A stretch of 64,000 nucleotides of DNA from Microbispora bryophytorum (GTDB lineage: Bacteria > Actinomycetota > Actinomycetes > Streptosporangiales > Streptosporangiaceae): assembly GCF_006874465.1 (NCBI RefSeq), contig NZ_VIRL01000012.1, positions 181,249-245,248 on the forward strand, read 5' to 3'. A program made the position numbers and the translations under genes. Under the pieces are notes generated by a model. It saw only the letters and a list, made by a program, of their open reading frames with translations, did no database searches and was not told where the DNA came from. Below, one piece after another: positions 16,956-26,028 of this stretch. Position 1 is the first letter of the stretch. Each line of letters begins with the position of its first letter.

Positions 16956-18779
16956 TCAGAAGCCGCACAGCTCCGTCAGGCTCTTGGCCGCCTTGTCGTT
17001 CGTGGTGGGCGTACTGCGGGGGCTCGCCCCGGCGACGACCGGCGTACGGGAGGGGGACGGGCTCGGCGACGCCGACGGGGAGTGCGAGCCGGAGGGCGTG
17101 GCGGAGGCCGCCGATCCGGCGGAGGTCATCGGCGAGGCGGTGGCCGCGACGGCGCCCCAGTCGGTCATCGACTCCCGGATCGCCTCCTTGGTCAGCTGCC
17201 TGATCTTGGCCCAGTCCGGGTTGCCCGTGTAGATGAGAGGCGGCACGAACTGGAGGCTGGTGATCTTGGCGCTGCGCACCTTCATGCCGAGCGGGACGAG
17301 GTGCTCCAGCAGGTCGCGGGGGATGTCGGTGCGGAACATGTGCCGGGCCGCCGCGGCGATCTTGCTGAAGTTCGCGAGCACCGTGGCCGGGGTGACCTGC
17401 TGGGCGAGCGCGCCGATGACGCAGCGCTGGCGGGCCATGCGGGAGAAGTCGTCGCTGTCCACCCGCGAGCGGCCGTACCAGAGCACCTCCTCGCCGTCGA
17501 GCGTCCGGTAACCGGCCTTGATGGTCCCGGCGGTGCCGAACTTGCCGCCCCACCTGATGTCCTGCTCGACCCGGATCTTGAGCCCGCCGACCGCGTCGAT
17601 CAGGGCCGCGAAGCCGTACATGTCGACGATCGCGTAGTAGTCGATGTTCAGGCCCAGGGTGTAGCCGATGGCGTCCTTCAGCGCCTGCGCGCCCTTGTTC
17701 TTGCCACCCATGACCTGGGGGTTGTTGTCGGCGTAGTACCAGACGGAGTTGAGCAGCCCCTGCCCCTCGGCGTTGAAGCCGTTGGGGAACACCTTGCGCA
17801 GCGGGCTGCTCGGGGGGAACCGGACGTACTGGAGATTGCGCGGCAGGCTGAACAGGACGGTGTTGCCGGTGGCGACGTTCACGCTGGCCACGGTCATCGA
17901 GTCGGTGCGCACCCCGAGCCGGTTGCCCGCCGCGTCGCCGCCGATCAGCAGGAAGTTCACGCGGGTGCGGCCGTTCCACGGGTCCTCGGCGCGTACGGGG
18001 ACGGGGGTCGAGCCCTCCACCGGGGCCGTGACGTCGTCGAGTAACTGGCTGGCCGTCCTGATCGTGTTGGCGGTGAAGGCGAACGGGGCCATCACGGCGA
18101 CGCACAGCACGCCCGCGACGATGCCGGACACCACCTGCCCGGTCTGCGTCAGCCGCTGCGGGCGCAGGGCGACGAAAGAAAGGAGCACGAGCGCGAACCA
18201 GGCGAGCGCGCACGCGGCGGCGCCGGCCATGATGGCGGTCATCGTGCTGCCGCGCAGCGCGGCCCCCGCGTTGTCCTTCAGACGCAGGACCAGGACCACC
18301 AGGGTGACCAGCACGACGCCGAACGTCGCCAGCAGCGCGATCCCGGTGCGGCGGTTGCCCGCCCGCAGGTGGGCCGCCCCGGGCAGGACGGCCGACAGCG
18401 CCGTCCAGCCGATCAGGGAGGCGGTGGTCAGCGGAGGGCCGAAACGCGGCCCCCGGCCCCGCCCGGCCGCCGCGGCGCGCGGGCCCGTCGGCTCCTTGTC
18501 GTCCCCACTCCCACCACGTCGGCCCGGGTCTGCGCCGGGTTGCGTCGGGTGTTCGCCGGGTTGAGTCGGGTGTGCGCCGGGCCGGCCTAAGTGTTCGCCG
18601 GGTTGCGTCGGGTGTCCGCTGGGCGGGCCCGGCTCTGCGCCGGGCGGGCCCGCGTGTTCGCCGGGTTGAGGCGCGTGCCCGCGAGGTCGGCCTGGGTCTC
18701 CGCTGTCTCCGCTGGGCTGACCTGGCCGCTGCCCTTTCCGGGGTCCTCCGGCCTCGTCAGCGGGACCCCCGCCGCGCAT
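16956..18779 (-). CDS. LytR-CpsA-Psr (LCP) family cell-wall ligase
   Basis: A 607-residue membrane-anchored protein. Residues 1-110 are a Pro/Gly/His-rich cytoplasmic tail with repeated HPTQPGE units, encoded by imperfect tandem repeats around 18540-18680. About four hydrophobic helices follow (LLATFGVVLVTLVVLVL, ACALAWFALVLLSFVAL and others). The extracellular LCP domain has VNFLLIGGDA, RTDSMTVASVN, SLPRNLQYV, YYAIVDMYGFAALIDAVGGL, GYRTLDGEEVLWYGRSR and RMARQRCVI. LCP proteins transfer glycopolymers such as teichoic acid or arabinogalactan precursors to peptidoglycan. The C-terminus is a Ser/Pro/Thr-rich tail. It lies 84 bp behind the zinc metallopeptidase gene in the same direction. Confidence 0.9.
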   Translation of the reverse strand: MRGGGPADEAGGPRKGQRPGQPSGDSGDPGRPRGHAPQPGEHAGPPGAEPGPPSGHPTQPGEHLGRPGAHPTQPGEHPTQPGADPGRRGGSGDDKEPTGPRAAAAGRGRGPRFGPPLTTASLIGWTALSAVLPGAAHLRAGNRRTGIALLATFGVVLVTLVVLVLRLKDNAGAALRGSTMTAIMAGAAACALAWFALVLLSFVALRPQRLTQTGQVVSGIVAGVLCVAVMAPFAFTANTIRTASQLLDDVTAPVEGSTPVPVRAEDPWNGRTRVNFLLIGGDAAGNRLGVRTDSMTVASVNVATGNTVLFSLPRNLQYVRFPPSSPLRKVFPNGFNAEGQGLLNSVWYYADNNPQVMGGKNKGAQALKDAIGYTLGLNIDYYAIVDMYGFAALIDAVGGLKIRVEQDIRWGGKFGTAGTIKAGYRTLDGEEVLWYGRSRVDSDDFSRMARQRCVIGALAQQVTPATVLANFSKIAAAARHMFRTDIPRDLLEHLVPLGMKVRSAKITSLQFVPPLIYTGNPDWAKIRQLTKEAIRESMTDWGAVAATASPMTSAGSAASATPSGSHSPSASPSPSPSRTPVVAGASPRSTPTTNDKAAKSLTELCGF

Positions 18780-18863
18780 GGTTCACCGCTCTCTCTTTCG
18801 AAGCTGTGGCTAGGGATTCTAACCCCCATATCCGGACAAGAACGACGTAAACCGGGGGGCCCA

Positions 18864-21119
18864 TCACGACACCGAACTGGAGCCGACGGCCCAGGTGTTG
18901 CACTGGTAAGCCGACGGGCGGGTGTATCCCTGGCGGAACCAGGCGGCGTTGCTGCGCGTGTTCCCGTGGTCGCGCGGCCCTCCCGGCGGGTCGCCCAGGT
19001 GGCTGTACGCCCACAGGAGTGTGTTGCGCCGGGTGGTGTCGATCGGATACGAGGCGGCGATCGACCGCATGAACATTCCGCCGAAACAGGTCGCCTGCAG
19101 TTCGTGCCGGCGGCTCAGGGCCAGCTTGCCGCTCCGCGAGCCGGAGTCGAGCGTCTGCCGCCACCAGGAGTCGGAGATGCCCGACAGACTCTGGATGTGA
19201 TGGCCGTACTCGTGGGCCATCATGCTGACGATGATCCCGTTCCACGACCCGAGCGGGCCGTACTCCCTCGCCATGGCCGAGGTGGAGGCGTAGATCGTGC
19301 TGTTGCTCGGGCAGTAGTACGGCACGTTGCTGCCGGGGGAGGGATAGTCGCCGCACGCGCCCCTGCCCTTGCGGGCCGCGATCATGTACTTCGGCGGGCT
19401 CCAGTCGATCCCGACCCGCTCCAGCGCCGGGGCCCACGCCTTGCCCATGCACGTGCCGGTCTTGAGAATCAGCGCCTTGAACTGGGCGTGGTTGTAGATG
19501 CTGGCGTTCCCTGCCCGGCAGTTCGGTTTCGCCAGCGATCCCGCCCGGTAGAGGGTGTTGTTCTTCGTCGTCCGGTTGAGCACCGGAGTCGGCCGCGTCG
19601 TGGGCCGCGACGTCGGCTCCGAGGTCGGATTCCGGGTCGGTCGCGTGTCCGTGGTGGCTTCATCTGAGGGGAACGGAGAGAAGGTCGGGATCGCGATCGG
19701 CGAGACCGTTTCGTCGTGGTCCGACAGGCCCACCAGCGCGCCCACGATCACGATGAGCACGAAGACCAGCGCCAGCACGCCCATGAGCGCGCCGATGACC
19801 GCCCCCGCGCCGGACTTGCGACGCGGCGGCCGCCAGGCGGGCGGCGGATAAGGGGAGGCGGGCCCGCGGGAGGGAGCCGGAGGCTGCGCGGCCCACCCGG
19901 GCCCCTGCGGGGGCGGCACCGGGAACGGCGCTCCCTGGGGTGGCGCCTGGGGTGGCGCCTGGGGTGGCGGCGGGGGTGGCGGCGCCGCCTGGAACGGCAT
20001 GCCCTGCGAGGGGACGGGGGCCGCGGTCCCCCGCGGTCCCGGGAAGTCCTGCGGGTAGGCGGGCCCGTTCGGCGCGTACGCCTGGCCTCCCTGGTGGCCC
20101 GCCGCTCCGTTCGGCGCCCCGTTCGGCGCTCCGTTCGGCGGCCCGTACGGCCCGTACGGAGAGCCGGGTTGGGCGGCGGGGGACGGCGGGGGTGCGTAGG
20201 GCTGCGCGTAGGGCCCCCCGTGACCCTGTGCAGGGGCCTGCACGGGATGCTGCGCAGGAGGCTGCACGGAAGGCTGCACGGAAGGCTGCACGGGAGGCTG
20301 GGCGTGCGGTCCGGCGCCCGCCGCATCCGGCCATGCCGGAGCCTGCGGCTGCGCCCCGCCCTGGAACTGCGCCCCGCCCTGGAACTGCGCCCCGCCCTGG
20401 AACTGTGGCCCGCCCTGGTGGGGCGCCGCGCCCGGGTAGGGGCCGTTCGGTGCATAGGCGCCGCCCCGCGCCTCGGCTCCCGGGTACGCGCCTTGGCTGT
20501 AGGGCGGCGCGGCCGGTGGGTAGGGGACGCCGCCGTCCGGTCCGGGGTAGGCCCCAGGTCCCTGCGGCGGCCCGCTCGGCGGGTGGACGGCGGCGTGCGG
20601 CTGCTGCCCGAAAACAGGGGGGCCGGGGACGGGGGAGCCGGGGACGGGGGAGCCGGAGATGGGGGAGCCGGGGACGGGGGAGCCGGAGATGGGGGAGCCG
20701 GAAGGGTGGGGGCTGCTCTGTGGCGAGGCGTTCCCCGGATAGGCCGGGCCGTTCCCCGGGTATGCGGGCGGGCCCTGGGGATATGCCCCGGGCGGATGGG
20801 GGCCGCCGTAGGGCTGACCTCCCGGCGTCTGGGAGCCGTTCTGCGGCTGCGCCGGCGGCGGGTAAGGAGCGGTGCCGGGCGCCTGCTGCCACGCGGCGCC
20901 CTCCGGGCCGCCCCAGCTCTCAGTGCCGCCCCAGCCCTCCGAAGCGCCTCGCCCCTCAGGGCCGCCCCAGCCCGGCGGACCGTACGGTCCCGGCGCCGCG
21001 CCGGGGGATCGCGATCCGTCCGGTGAGGCGGGCAAAGCCTCCGGTTGCGGCGAATACGGCGGCCCTGAATAGGGAGAACTCTCCCCGGGCGGCTCCTGCG
21101 GAGGGTACTGCTGCGCCAC
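18864..21119 (-). CDS. Neutral zinc metallopeptidase with long Pro/Gly/Gln repeat region
   Basis: A membrane-anchored protein of about 751 residues. Residues 1 to about 425 are extremely rich in Pro, Gly, Gln, Ala and Tyr, with several internal tandem repeats. A single transmembrane helix follows (GAVIGALMGVLALVFVLIVI), then a Ser/Thr/Pro linker and a YpfJ-type neutral zinc peptidase domain with MMAHEYGHHIQSL (HExxH-like HEYGHH) and the downstream ELQATCFGGMFM. Eight Cys are present in the extracellular part. The GTG at 21119 is preceded by AAAGGGGG with 7-nt spacing; TTG at 21149 is less likely. The repeat region would lie in the cytoplasm and may be intrinsically disordered. The gene is divergent from a LysR gene. 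Confidence 0.85.
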   Translation of the reverse strand: MAQQYPPQEPPGESSPYSGPPYSPQPEALPASPDGSRSPGAAPGPYGPPGWGGPEGRGASEGWGGTESWGGPEGAAWQQAPGTAPYPPPAQPQNGSQTPGGQPYGGPHPPGAYPQGPPAYPGNGPAYPGNASPQSSPHPSGSPISGSPVPGSPISGSPVPGSPVPGPPVFGQQPHAAVHPPSGPPQGPGAYPGPDGGVPYPPAAPPYSQGAYPGAEARGGAYAPNGPYPGAAPHQGGPQFQGGAQFQGGAQFQGGAQPQAPAWPDAAGAGPHAQPPVQPSVQPSVQPPAQHPVQAPAQGHGGPYAQPYAPPPSPAAQPGSPYGPYGPPNGAPNGAPNGAAGHQGGQAYAPNGPAYPQDFPGPRGTAAPVPSQGMPFQAAPPPPPPPQAPPQAPPQGAPFPVPPPQGPGWAAQPPAPSRGPASPYPPPAWRPPRRKSGAGAVIGALMGVLALVFVLIVIVGALVGLSDHDETVSPIAIPTFSPFPSDEATTDTRPTRNPTSEPTSRPTTRPTPVLNRTTKNNTLYRAGSLAKPNCRAGNASIYNHAQFKALILKTGTCMGKAWAPALERVGIDWSPPKYMIAARKGRGACGDYPSPGSNVPYYCPSNSTIYASTSAMAREYGPLGSWNGIIVSMMAHEYGHHIQSLSGISDSWWRQTLDSGSRSGKLALSRRHELQATCFGGMFMRSIAASYPIDTTRRNTLLWAYSHLGDPPGGPRDHGNTRSNAAWFRQGYTRPSAYQCNTWAVGSSSVS
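20351..20404. repeat. 18-bp tandem repeat inside the metallopeptidase gene
   Basis: Three exact copies of an 18-bp unit (encoding a repeated QFQGGA hexapeptide) and a degenerate fourth. Related short repeats surround it: 12-bp units around 20240-20300 (VQPS/VQPP) and 9-12-bp PNGA units near 20105-20150. All keep the reading frame, so copy number can vary without frameshift. Confidence 0.9.
20620..20704. repeat. 15-bp tandem repeat (GSPVP/GSPIS units)
   Basis: About five 15-bp units built on GGGGACGGGGGAGCC alternate with a GGAGATGGGGGAGCC version. They encode alternating GSPVP and GSPIS pentapeptides near the N-terminus of the metallopeptidase. The repeat is in frame and purine-rich on the plus strand. 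Confidence 0.9.
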
Positions 21120-21270
21120 GACATTGCCCCCTTTGTGGATTTGGGGCAAAAGAATACTGTTTTCTCATCCATCACGGATGTAGCAGATGTCGGGCACGAT
21201 GTGTAATCGACCGGCGTGATCTCTGCGATGTTCCAGAATCGCCGGGCTCGTCTGCCCTAGCGTTTTTCGC

Positions 21271-22140
21271 ATGAATCTGCAGCAGCTCCGTTACGTGGTC
21301 GCCACTGCGGAGCACCGCACCATGACTGATGCCGCCAGATCGCTCTATATCGCGCAGCCCGCTCTGTCCCGCGCGATACGCGACCTGGAACGTGAACTCG
21401 GAATGACGCTTTTCGCGCGCTCCGGCCGTGGGGTCGTCGTGACGGCCCAGGGACGCCGGGTCGTGAAGCTGGCCCGCGAGGCCCTCGACGCGGTGGCCGA
21501 GATCGAGGCGCTCGCGACGCAGGGCAACTCCTCCGGCGCCGAGCTGCGGATCGCGTCCACGCCAAGCCTGGAGCCCGGTCTCGCCGGGCGCCTGCTGCCC
21601 GCCTACGCCGCCGAGCATCCGGGGATCCGGGTGCACATCGTGCGGTGCGAGGGCCGGGAGGGGGTGGTCAGCGCGGTGCGCGAGCAGCGCGCCGATCTCG
21701 GGCTGACGGACCTCCCGGTGCCCACCGACCTGGTGAGCCATCCGCTCGAACGCCAGGAGATCGTGCTGATCTCCCCGCCCGGCCTCGACCTGCCCGATCC
21801 CGTCCCCGTGGCCCGGCTCGACGGCATGCGGCTGGTGCTGCCCGCCCCCGGCAACCCCCGGCGCAGGGAGTTCGACCAGATCTTCGCCACGTACGGCGTC
21901 CGCCCGATCCCGGCCGTCGAGTCCGACGAGCGGCGGGGCTGGCTGCGGGCCGTGCGGGAGGGGCGGGCCTCGCTGCTGTGGTATCGGGGCATGGCCGAGC
22001 AGGCGGCCAGGGCCGGCCTCGTGATTCGCTCCCTCGACCCCTCGCTCCGGAAGATCATCGCGGTCGTGCACGCTCGGCGGCGGTTGCCCGCGACGGCGCA
22101 GGACTTCGTGGCCCTGGCCGAGGGCGGCTCCGCGGCGTGA
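21271..22140 (+). CDS. LysR-family transcriptional regulator
   Basis: A 289-residue regulator. The winged helix-turn-helix reads MNLQQLRYVVATAEHRTMTD, then ARSLYIAQPALSRAIRDLER and LFARSGRGVVVTAQG. A type-2 periplasmic-fold effector domain with SSGAELRIASTPS follows. Target genes are uncertain: the metallopeptidase gene is divergent with a 120-bp intergenic region, and the FolP2-like gene follows in the same direction after 86 bp. No ligand can be inferred. Confidence 0.88.
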   Translation: MNLQQLRYVVATAEHRTMTDAARSLYIAQPALSRAIRDLERELGMTLFARSGRGVVVTAQGRRVVKLAREALDAVAEIEALATQGNSSGAELRIASTPSLEPGLAGRLLPAYAAEHPGIRVHIVRCEGREGVVSAVREQRADLGLTDLPVPTDLVSHPLERQEIVLISPPGLDLPDPVPVARLDGMRLVLPAPGNPRRREFDQIFATYGVRPIPAVESDERRGWLRAVREGRASLLWYRGMAEQAARAGLVIRSLDPSLRKIIAVVHARRRLPATAQDFVALAEGGSAA

Positions 22141-22226
22141 GCGCATGCCGCGCGTTTGGAGCGTTCCACGCCTTCGCCGGCGGCGGGCACGCGAGAGGAC
22201 GACGTCGACCTAGTACGCTGGCCGCG

Positions 22227-23123
22227 ATGTCCACTATGCCGATGCCCGCCGAGGCGCCCGGCCTGTCGGCCGTCCTGCGCCTGCGCGGCCGTGCCTTCGG
22301 TCCCGGCGACTTCGCGGTCATGGCCGTGGTCAACCGGACCCCCGACTCCTTCTACGACCGGGGATCGACCTACGCCTTCTCCGCCGCGGTCGACGCCGCC
22401 TCTCGCCTCATCGAGGAGGGGGCGGACATCGTGGACATCGGCGGTGTGAAGGCCGGTCCCGGCACGGAGGTCGATCCGGCCGAGGAGATTCGCCGCGTGG
22501 CGGAGGTGGTCGCCGCGGTGCGCGATCGGCACCCCGACGTGATCATCAGCGTCGACACCTGGCGGTCGGAGGTCGCCGAGGTCGTCGCCGAGGCCGGGGC
22601 CGACCTGCTGAACGACACCTGGGGCGGGGTGGACCCCAAGCTCGCCGAGGTCGCCGCGGCCTATGACATCGGCCTGGTGTGCGCGCACGCCGGGCGGGTG
22701 GAGCCGCGCACCCGGCCGCACCGCATCGCGTACGCCGACGTGGTGGCCGACGTCGTCGCCTACACGACGGACCTCGCCGAGCGCGCGGCCGCCGCGGGAG
22801 TCCGCCGTGACGCGATCCTGATCGACCCGGCTCACGACTTCGGCAAGAACACCTGGCAATCGCTGGAGGTCAGCAGACGGCTCGGCGAGCTGACCGCCAC
22901 CGGGTGGCCGGTTCTGGTGGCCGTCTCCAACAAGGACTTCGTCGGCGAGACGCTGGGCGGCCTGCCGGTGGGGGAGCGGCACGCGGGCACGCTGGCCACC
23001 CTCGCCGTGTCGGCGCTGCAGGGCGCCCGGGTGTTCCGCGTCCACGACGCGGCGAGCGCCCGCACGGCTCTCGCGGTCGTCGCCCGTCTCGGCGGCGCAC
23101 CGCCCCGGCCGGCGGGGCGCTGA
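22227..23123 (+). CDS. Dihydropteroate synthase homologue, FolP2-like
   Basis: A 298-residue pterin-binding TIM-barrel protein. Seen: VMAVVNRTPDSFYDRG, the usual VNxTPDSF signature, EEGADIVDIGGVKAGPG, VIISVDTWRSEVAE, LLNDTWGG, and LIDPAHDFGKNTWQSLE. Several positions differ from canonical FolP (GGVKAGPG in place of the GGEStRPG-type loop). This resembles actinobacterial FolP2 proteins, for which dihydropteroate synthase activity is doubtful and a different role has been suggested. The ATG at 22227 matches the beginning of relatives; longer frames are unlikely. No other folate genes are adjacent, supporting a non-classical role. Confidence 0.82.
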   Translation: MSTMPMPAEAPGLSAVLRLRGRAFGPGDFAVMAVVNRTPDSFYDRGSTYAFSAAVDAASRLIEEGADIVDIGGVKAGPGTEVDPAEEIRRVAEVVAAVRDRHPDVIISVDTWRSEVAEVVAEAGADLLNDTWGGVDPKLAEVAAAYDIGLVCAHAGRVEPRTRPHRIAYADVVADVVAYTTDLAERAAAAGVRRDAILIDPAHDFGKNTWQSLEVSRRLGELTATGWPVLVAVSNKDFVGETLGGLPVGERHAGTLATLAVSALQGARVFRVHDAASARTALAVVARLGGAPPRPAGR

Positions 23124-23209
23124 CTCCGGCCTTCGCCGCGGGGACGTCGGAGCGCCAGGCTGTGACCCCGTGAGCGCCAGGGCTGTGACCCCGCCTGTGA
23201 GCGCCCGCG

Positions 23210-24628
23210 TCAGGAGTACAGGACCGACAGGAACCGGACGAGGATCGCCTCGCGGGTCGTGGCCGGCAGCGCGTCGAGCACGGCGTTCACGACCGCCATC
23301 CCGGGCTGTCCCGTCGCGGTGAGGTCGATCCCCACCGACGCGGCGAGCTCGGCGAACGTGGCGTCGTCCAGCGCGTCGAGGTCGAGGGACGCGATGAGCT
23401 CGGGCAGGCCCGCGGGCACCTCGGCCGGCCCACGCCGCCGCGCGGCCTCGGCCGCCTGCGCGATCACCTCCAGCATCGCGTCCACCCCCGCCAGCGTCAC
23501 ACCGGTGACGGTCACGTGGATGTTGGCCGGGATCCCGGCGTACGACAGCTGCGGCTGGAGGAACCAGCCGAGCCGGCGCGCCTCGTCGGCGAGCACGAAG
23601 ACGTCCACGTCGGCGGAGCCGGCGACGGCGACCAGCGCGGCCTCCGGCTCCCCGAGCACCCGCAGTCCGGGGATCTTGCCCACGCCCTCCGCCAGCCGCC
23701 GGGTCGCCTCCAGCGTCCTGCGGCCGAGCTCCAGGTAGCCCTCCCGGCCGAGGGCCTGCAGGGTGGCCCAGGCGCCGCCGAGCGGCCCGGCGGACCGCGA
23801 GCTCTGCACGGTCGCGTTGATGATCGTGTAGCCGGGCCAGGCCGCGGAGGCGAAGTAGGCCCGGCGGCGCAGTTCGGCGTCGCGGAACAGCAGCACCGAC
23901 GCCCCCTTCGGCGCGTACCCGAACTTGTGCAGGTCGCACGAGATCGAGGTGACGCCGGGCACGCTCAGGTCGAAGGGCGGGACCGCGGCGCCCGCCTCGC
24001 GCAGCCACGGCAGCAGCCATCCGCCGACGCAGGCGTCCACGTGGCACGGCACACCGCGAGCGGCGGCGAGCGCGGCCACCTCCTCGACCGGGTCGACGAC
24101 ACCTTGCGGGTAGGACGGCGCGGAGACCACCGCCAGCGCCGTGCGGTCGTCCAGCGCGGCCTCGAACGCCGGGACACGGGCCCGGTAGGTGGCCGGTTCG
24201 ACCGGGACCGGCACGATCTCCATGCCGAGGTAGTGCGCCGCCTTGTGGAACGCCGGGTGCGCGGTGACCGGCAGCACGACCCGGGTGGCGCCGGGACGCG
24301 CGTCGCGGGCGGCCTTCACGGCCAGCATGATCGACTCGGTGCCGCCGCTGGTGAAGACGCCCGGTGCGCCCGGCCGTCCGAGCAGCTCGGCGACGGCCCC
24401 GACCACCTGCCGCTCCAGCGCGACCATGCTGGGGAAGGCCGTCGGGTCGAGCATGTTGACTTCGAGCATCTCCGCGTACGCCCGGTGCGCGGCCTCGTGC
24501 ACCTCCGGCAGGCCGGTGTCGTAGACGTAGGCCGTCACCTTGCCGCCGCGCACCGGCAGGTCGGCCTCCTTCAGGGCGGTCAGCTCGGCGAGCAGTTCGG
24601 TGACGGGCCTGCCGTACTCGGGAAGCAT
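23210..24628 (-). CDS. PLP-dependent decarboxylase/lyase, sphingosine-1-phosphate lyase-like
   Basis: A 472-residue fold-type I PLP enzyme. Seen: FTSGGTESIMLAVKAARD (phosphate-binding loop), VDACVGGWLLPWL with the PLP Asp, and SISCDLHKFGYAPKGASVLL with the Schiff-base Lys. The DLHKFGYAPKG motif is that of sphingosine-1-phosphate lyase/tyrosine decarboxylase-like bacterial enzymes; substrates may be phosphorylated amino alcohols or amino acids. ATG 24628 has GAGGAG 4 nt upstream and is preferred to TTG 24640. It begins 8 bp after the histidine-kinase stop and so appears to be the third gene of a response regulator-kinase-lyase operon. Confidence 0.88.
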   Translation of the reverse strand: MLPEYGRPVTELLAELTALKEADLPVRGGKVTAYVYDTGLPEVHEAAHRAYAEMLEVNMLDPTAFPSMVALERQVVGAVAELLGRPGAPGVFTSGGTESIMLAVKAARDARPGATRVVLPVTAHPAFHKAAHYLGMEIVPVPVEPATYRARVPAFEAALDDRTALAVVSAPSYPQGVVDPVEEVAALAAARGVPCHVDACVGGWLLPWLREAGAAVPPFDLSVPGVTSISCDLHKFGYAPKGASVLLFRDAELRRRAYFASAAWPGYTIINATVQSSRSAGPLGGAWATLQALGREGYLELGRRTLEATRRLAEGVGKIPGLRVLGEPEAALVAVAGSADVDVFVLADEARRLGWFLQPQLSYAGIPANIHVTVTGVTLAGVDAMLEVIAQAAEAARRRGPAEVPAGLPELIASLDLDALDDATFAELAASVGIDLTATGQPGMAVVNAVLDALPATTREAILVRFLSVLYS

Positions 24629-24636
24629 GAAACTCC

Positions 24637-26025
24637 TCAACGTGCCAGGGGGAGCCGGACGACGGCGCGCAGTCCGGGGGAGGCGTCCTCCAGGTGGACC
24701 GTACCGCCGTGGGCCTCGACCGTGGTGCGCACGATCGCGAGACCGAGCCCGGCGCCGCCGTCGTCGCGGCTGCGGGCGTCGTCGAGCCGGGTGAACCGGT
24801 CGAAGACCCGCTCCCGGTCCTCGGGCCGGATGCCCGGACCGTCGTCGGTGACGGTGAGCTCGGCGACGCTCCCCTCGGCGCGTACGCCGATCCCGACCGC
24901 CGACGCCGCGTGCCGCAGGGCGTTGTCGACGAGGTTGGCGAGCACTCGCCGCAGGTCCAGCGTGTCGCCCAGCACGACGGGAGACGCCACAACGGGAGAC
25001 ACACTGGGCGCCAGGTCGAGGCCGAGGTCGAGGTCGAGGCCGTACCGCTCGGCCGTCCGGCGGGCCATCGAGACCAGGTCGACCGGTTCCCGCCGGCCCA
25101 GGCGGCCCTCGTCGAGCCGGGCGAGCGCGAGCAGGTCCTCGGCGAGGCGGGACAGCCGGAGGGTGTCCTCCAGCACCCCCTCGGCCGTCTCCGTCCAGTC
25201 CTGTCCCTCCGGGTGACTGAGCGCGACCTCCAGCTGGAGCCGGATGCTCGCGAGCGGGCTGCGCAACTCGTGCGCCGCGTCGGAAACCAGAGCCCGCTGG
25301 CGCGCGTCGGCCTCCTCCAGCCGGCCGAGCATGTCGTTGAGCGTCGTGGCGAGCGCGTGCACCTCGTCACGCGCCTCGGGCACCGGCAGCCGCCGCGACC
25401 GGGCCGTGGCGCCCACCTCGGCCGCGCCCCGCCGCAGCAGCGCGATCGGCCGCAGCGTGCGCCCGACGACCAGCCACGAGACCGCCGCCAGCAGCGCGAG
25501 CAGCAGCGGCATGCCCGCGATCAGCACGTGTCCGATGGTCACCATGCTGCTTTCCACCTCGGCGAACGACCGCGCCACGATCACCGTCACGCCGTGGTCC
25601 GCGCTCAGCGCCCGCACGCGCAGCGGCCCCGGCAGGGCGTACGGCCGGCCGTCCAGGAAGAGGGGCGAGCCGGTGCGCACGGCGGCCTCCCGCGACGCCG
25701 CGGGCAGCAGGGGGACCAGACGGTCGGTGTTCGGGGTGGCGTCGACGATCCGCCCCTCCCGGTCGAGCACCTGCACGATCGTGTTGTCCGACGAGACGAC
25801 GGGATCGGACAGCCGGTTCGCGTCGGACAGCGCGACGATCTCCCGTCCCCGCTGGTAGACCTGGTCGTCGATGCCGCGGACGAGCGCCTCGCCGAGCACC
25901 GCGACGAACACGTACGCCGACGCGGCCAGGGCGAGGGCCAGCACGGCGGTCGCGGCCGCGGTGACCCGCAACCGCAGGCTCTGCCGCCGCCACCACGTGA
26001 CCGGGCGCGCGAGTGAGGCGGGCAC
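24637..26025 (-). CDS. Two-component sensor histidine kinase
   Basis: A 462-residue membrane kinase. Two transmembrane helices (AAATAVLALALAASAYVFVAV and IAGMPLLLALLAAVSWLVVG) enclose an extracellular sensor region of about 130 residues. They are followed by a HAMP-type linker (RTLRPIALLRRGAAEVG), the H-box SDAAHELRSPLASIRLQLE with the phospho-accepting His, the N-box LANLVDNALRHA, and G-boxes VTDDGPGI and GGAGLGLAIV. It is co-transcribed with the response regulator (3 bp apart). The signal is not identifiable from the sensor sequence. Confidence 0.93.
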   Translation of the reverse strand: MPASLARPVTWWRRQSLRLRVTAAATAVLALALAASAYVFVAVLGEALVRGIDDQVYQRGREIVALSDANRLSDPVVSSDNTIVQVLDREGRIVDATPNTDRLVPLLPAASREAAVRTGSPLFLDGRPYALPGPLRVRALSADHGVTVIVARSFAEVESSMVTIGHVLIAGMPLLLALLAAVSWLVVGRTLRPIALLRRGAAEVGATARSRRLPVPEARDEVHALATTLNDMLGRLEEADARQRALVSDAAHELRSPLASIRLQLEVALSHPEGQDWTETAEGVLEDTLRLSRLAEDLLALARLDEGRLGRREPVDLVSMARRTAERYGLDLDLGLDLAPSVSPVVASPVVLGDTLDLRRVLANLVDNALRHAASAVGIGVRAEGSVAELTVTDDGPGIRPEDRERVFDRFTRLDDARSRDDGGAGLGLAIVRTTVEAHGGTVHLEDASPGLRAVVRLPLAR

Positions 26026-26028
26026 GGC

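Noticed and set aside
20240..20704. Regular repeats that could be mistaken for a CRISPR array
   Set aside because: Repeats are contiguous, 12-18 bp, without spacers, and encode in-frame peptide repeats of the metallopeptidase; no cas genes are present.
21603..25370. Very long open frame on the minus strand across the FolP2-like gene and the PLP/kinase genes
   Set aside because: The translation is Arg/Pro/Gly/Ala-rich without domains, and it overlaps three well-supported genes. Long antisense frames are normal in DNA with extreme third-position GC.
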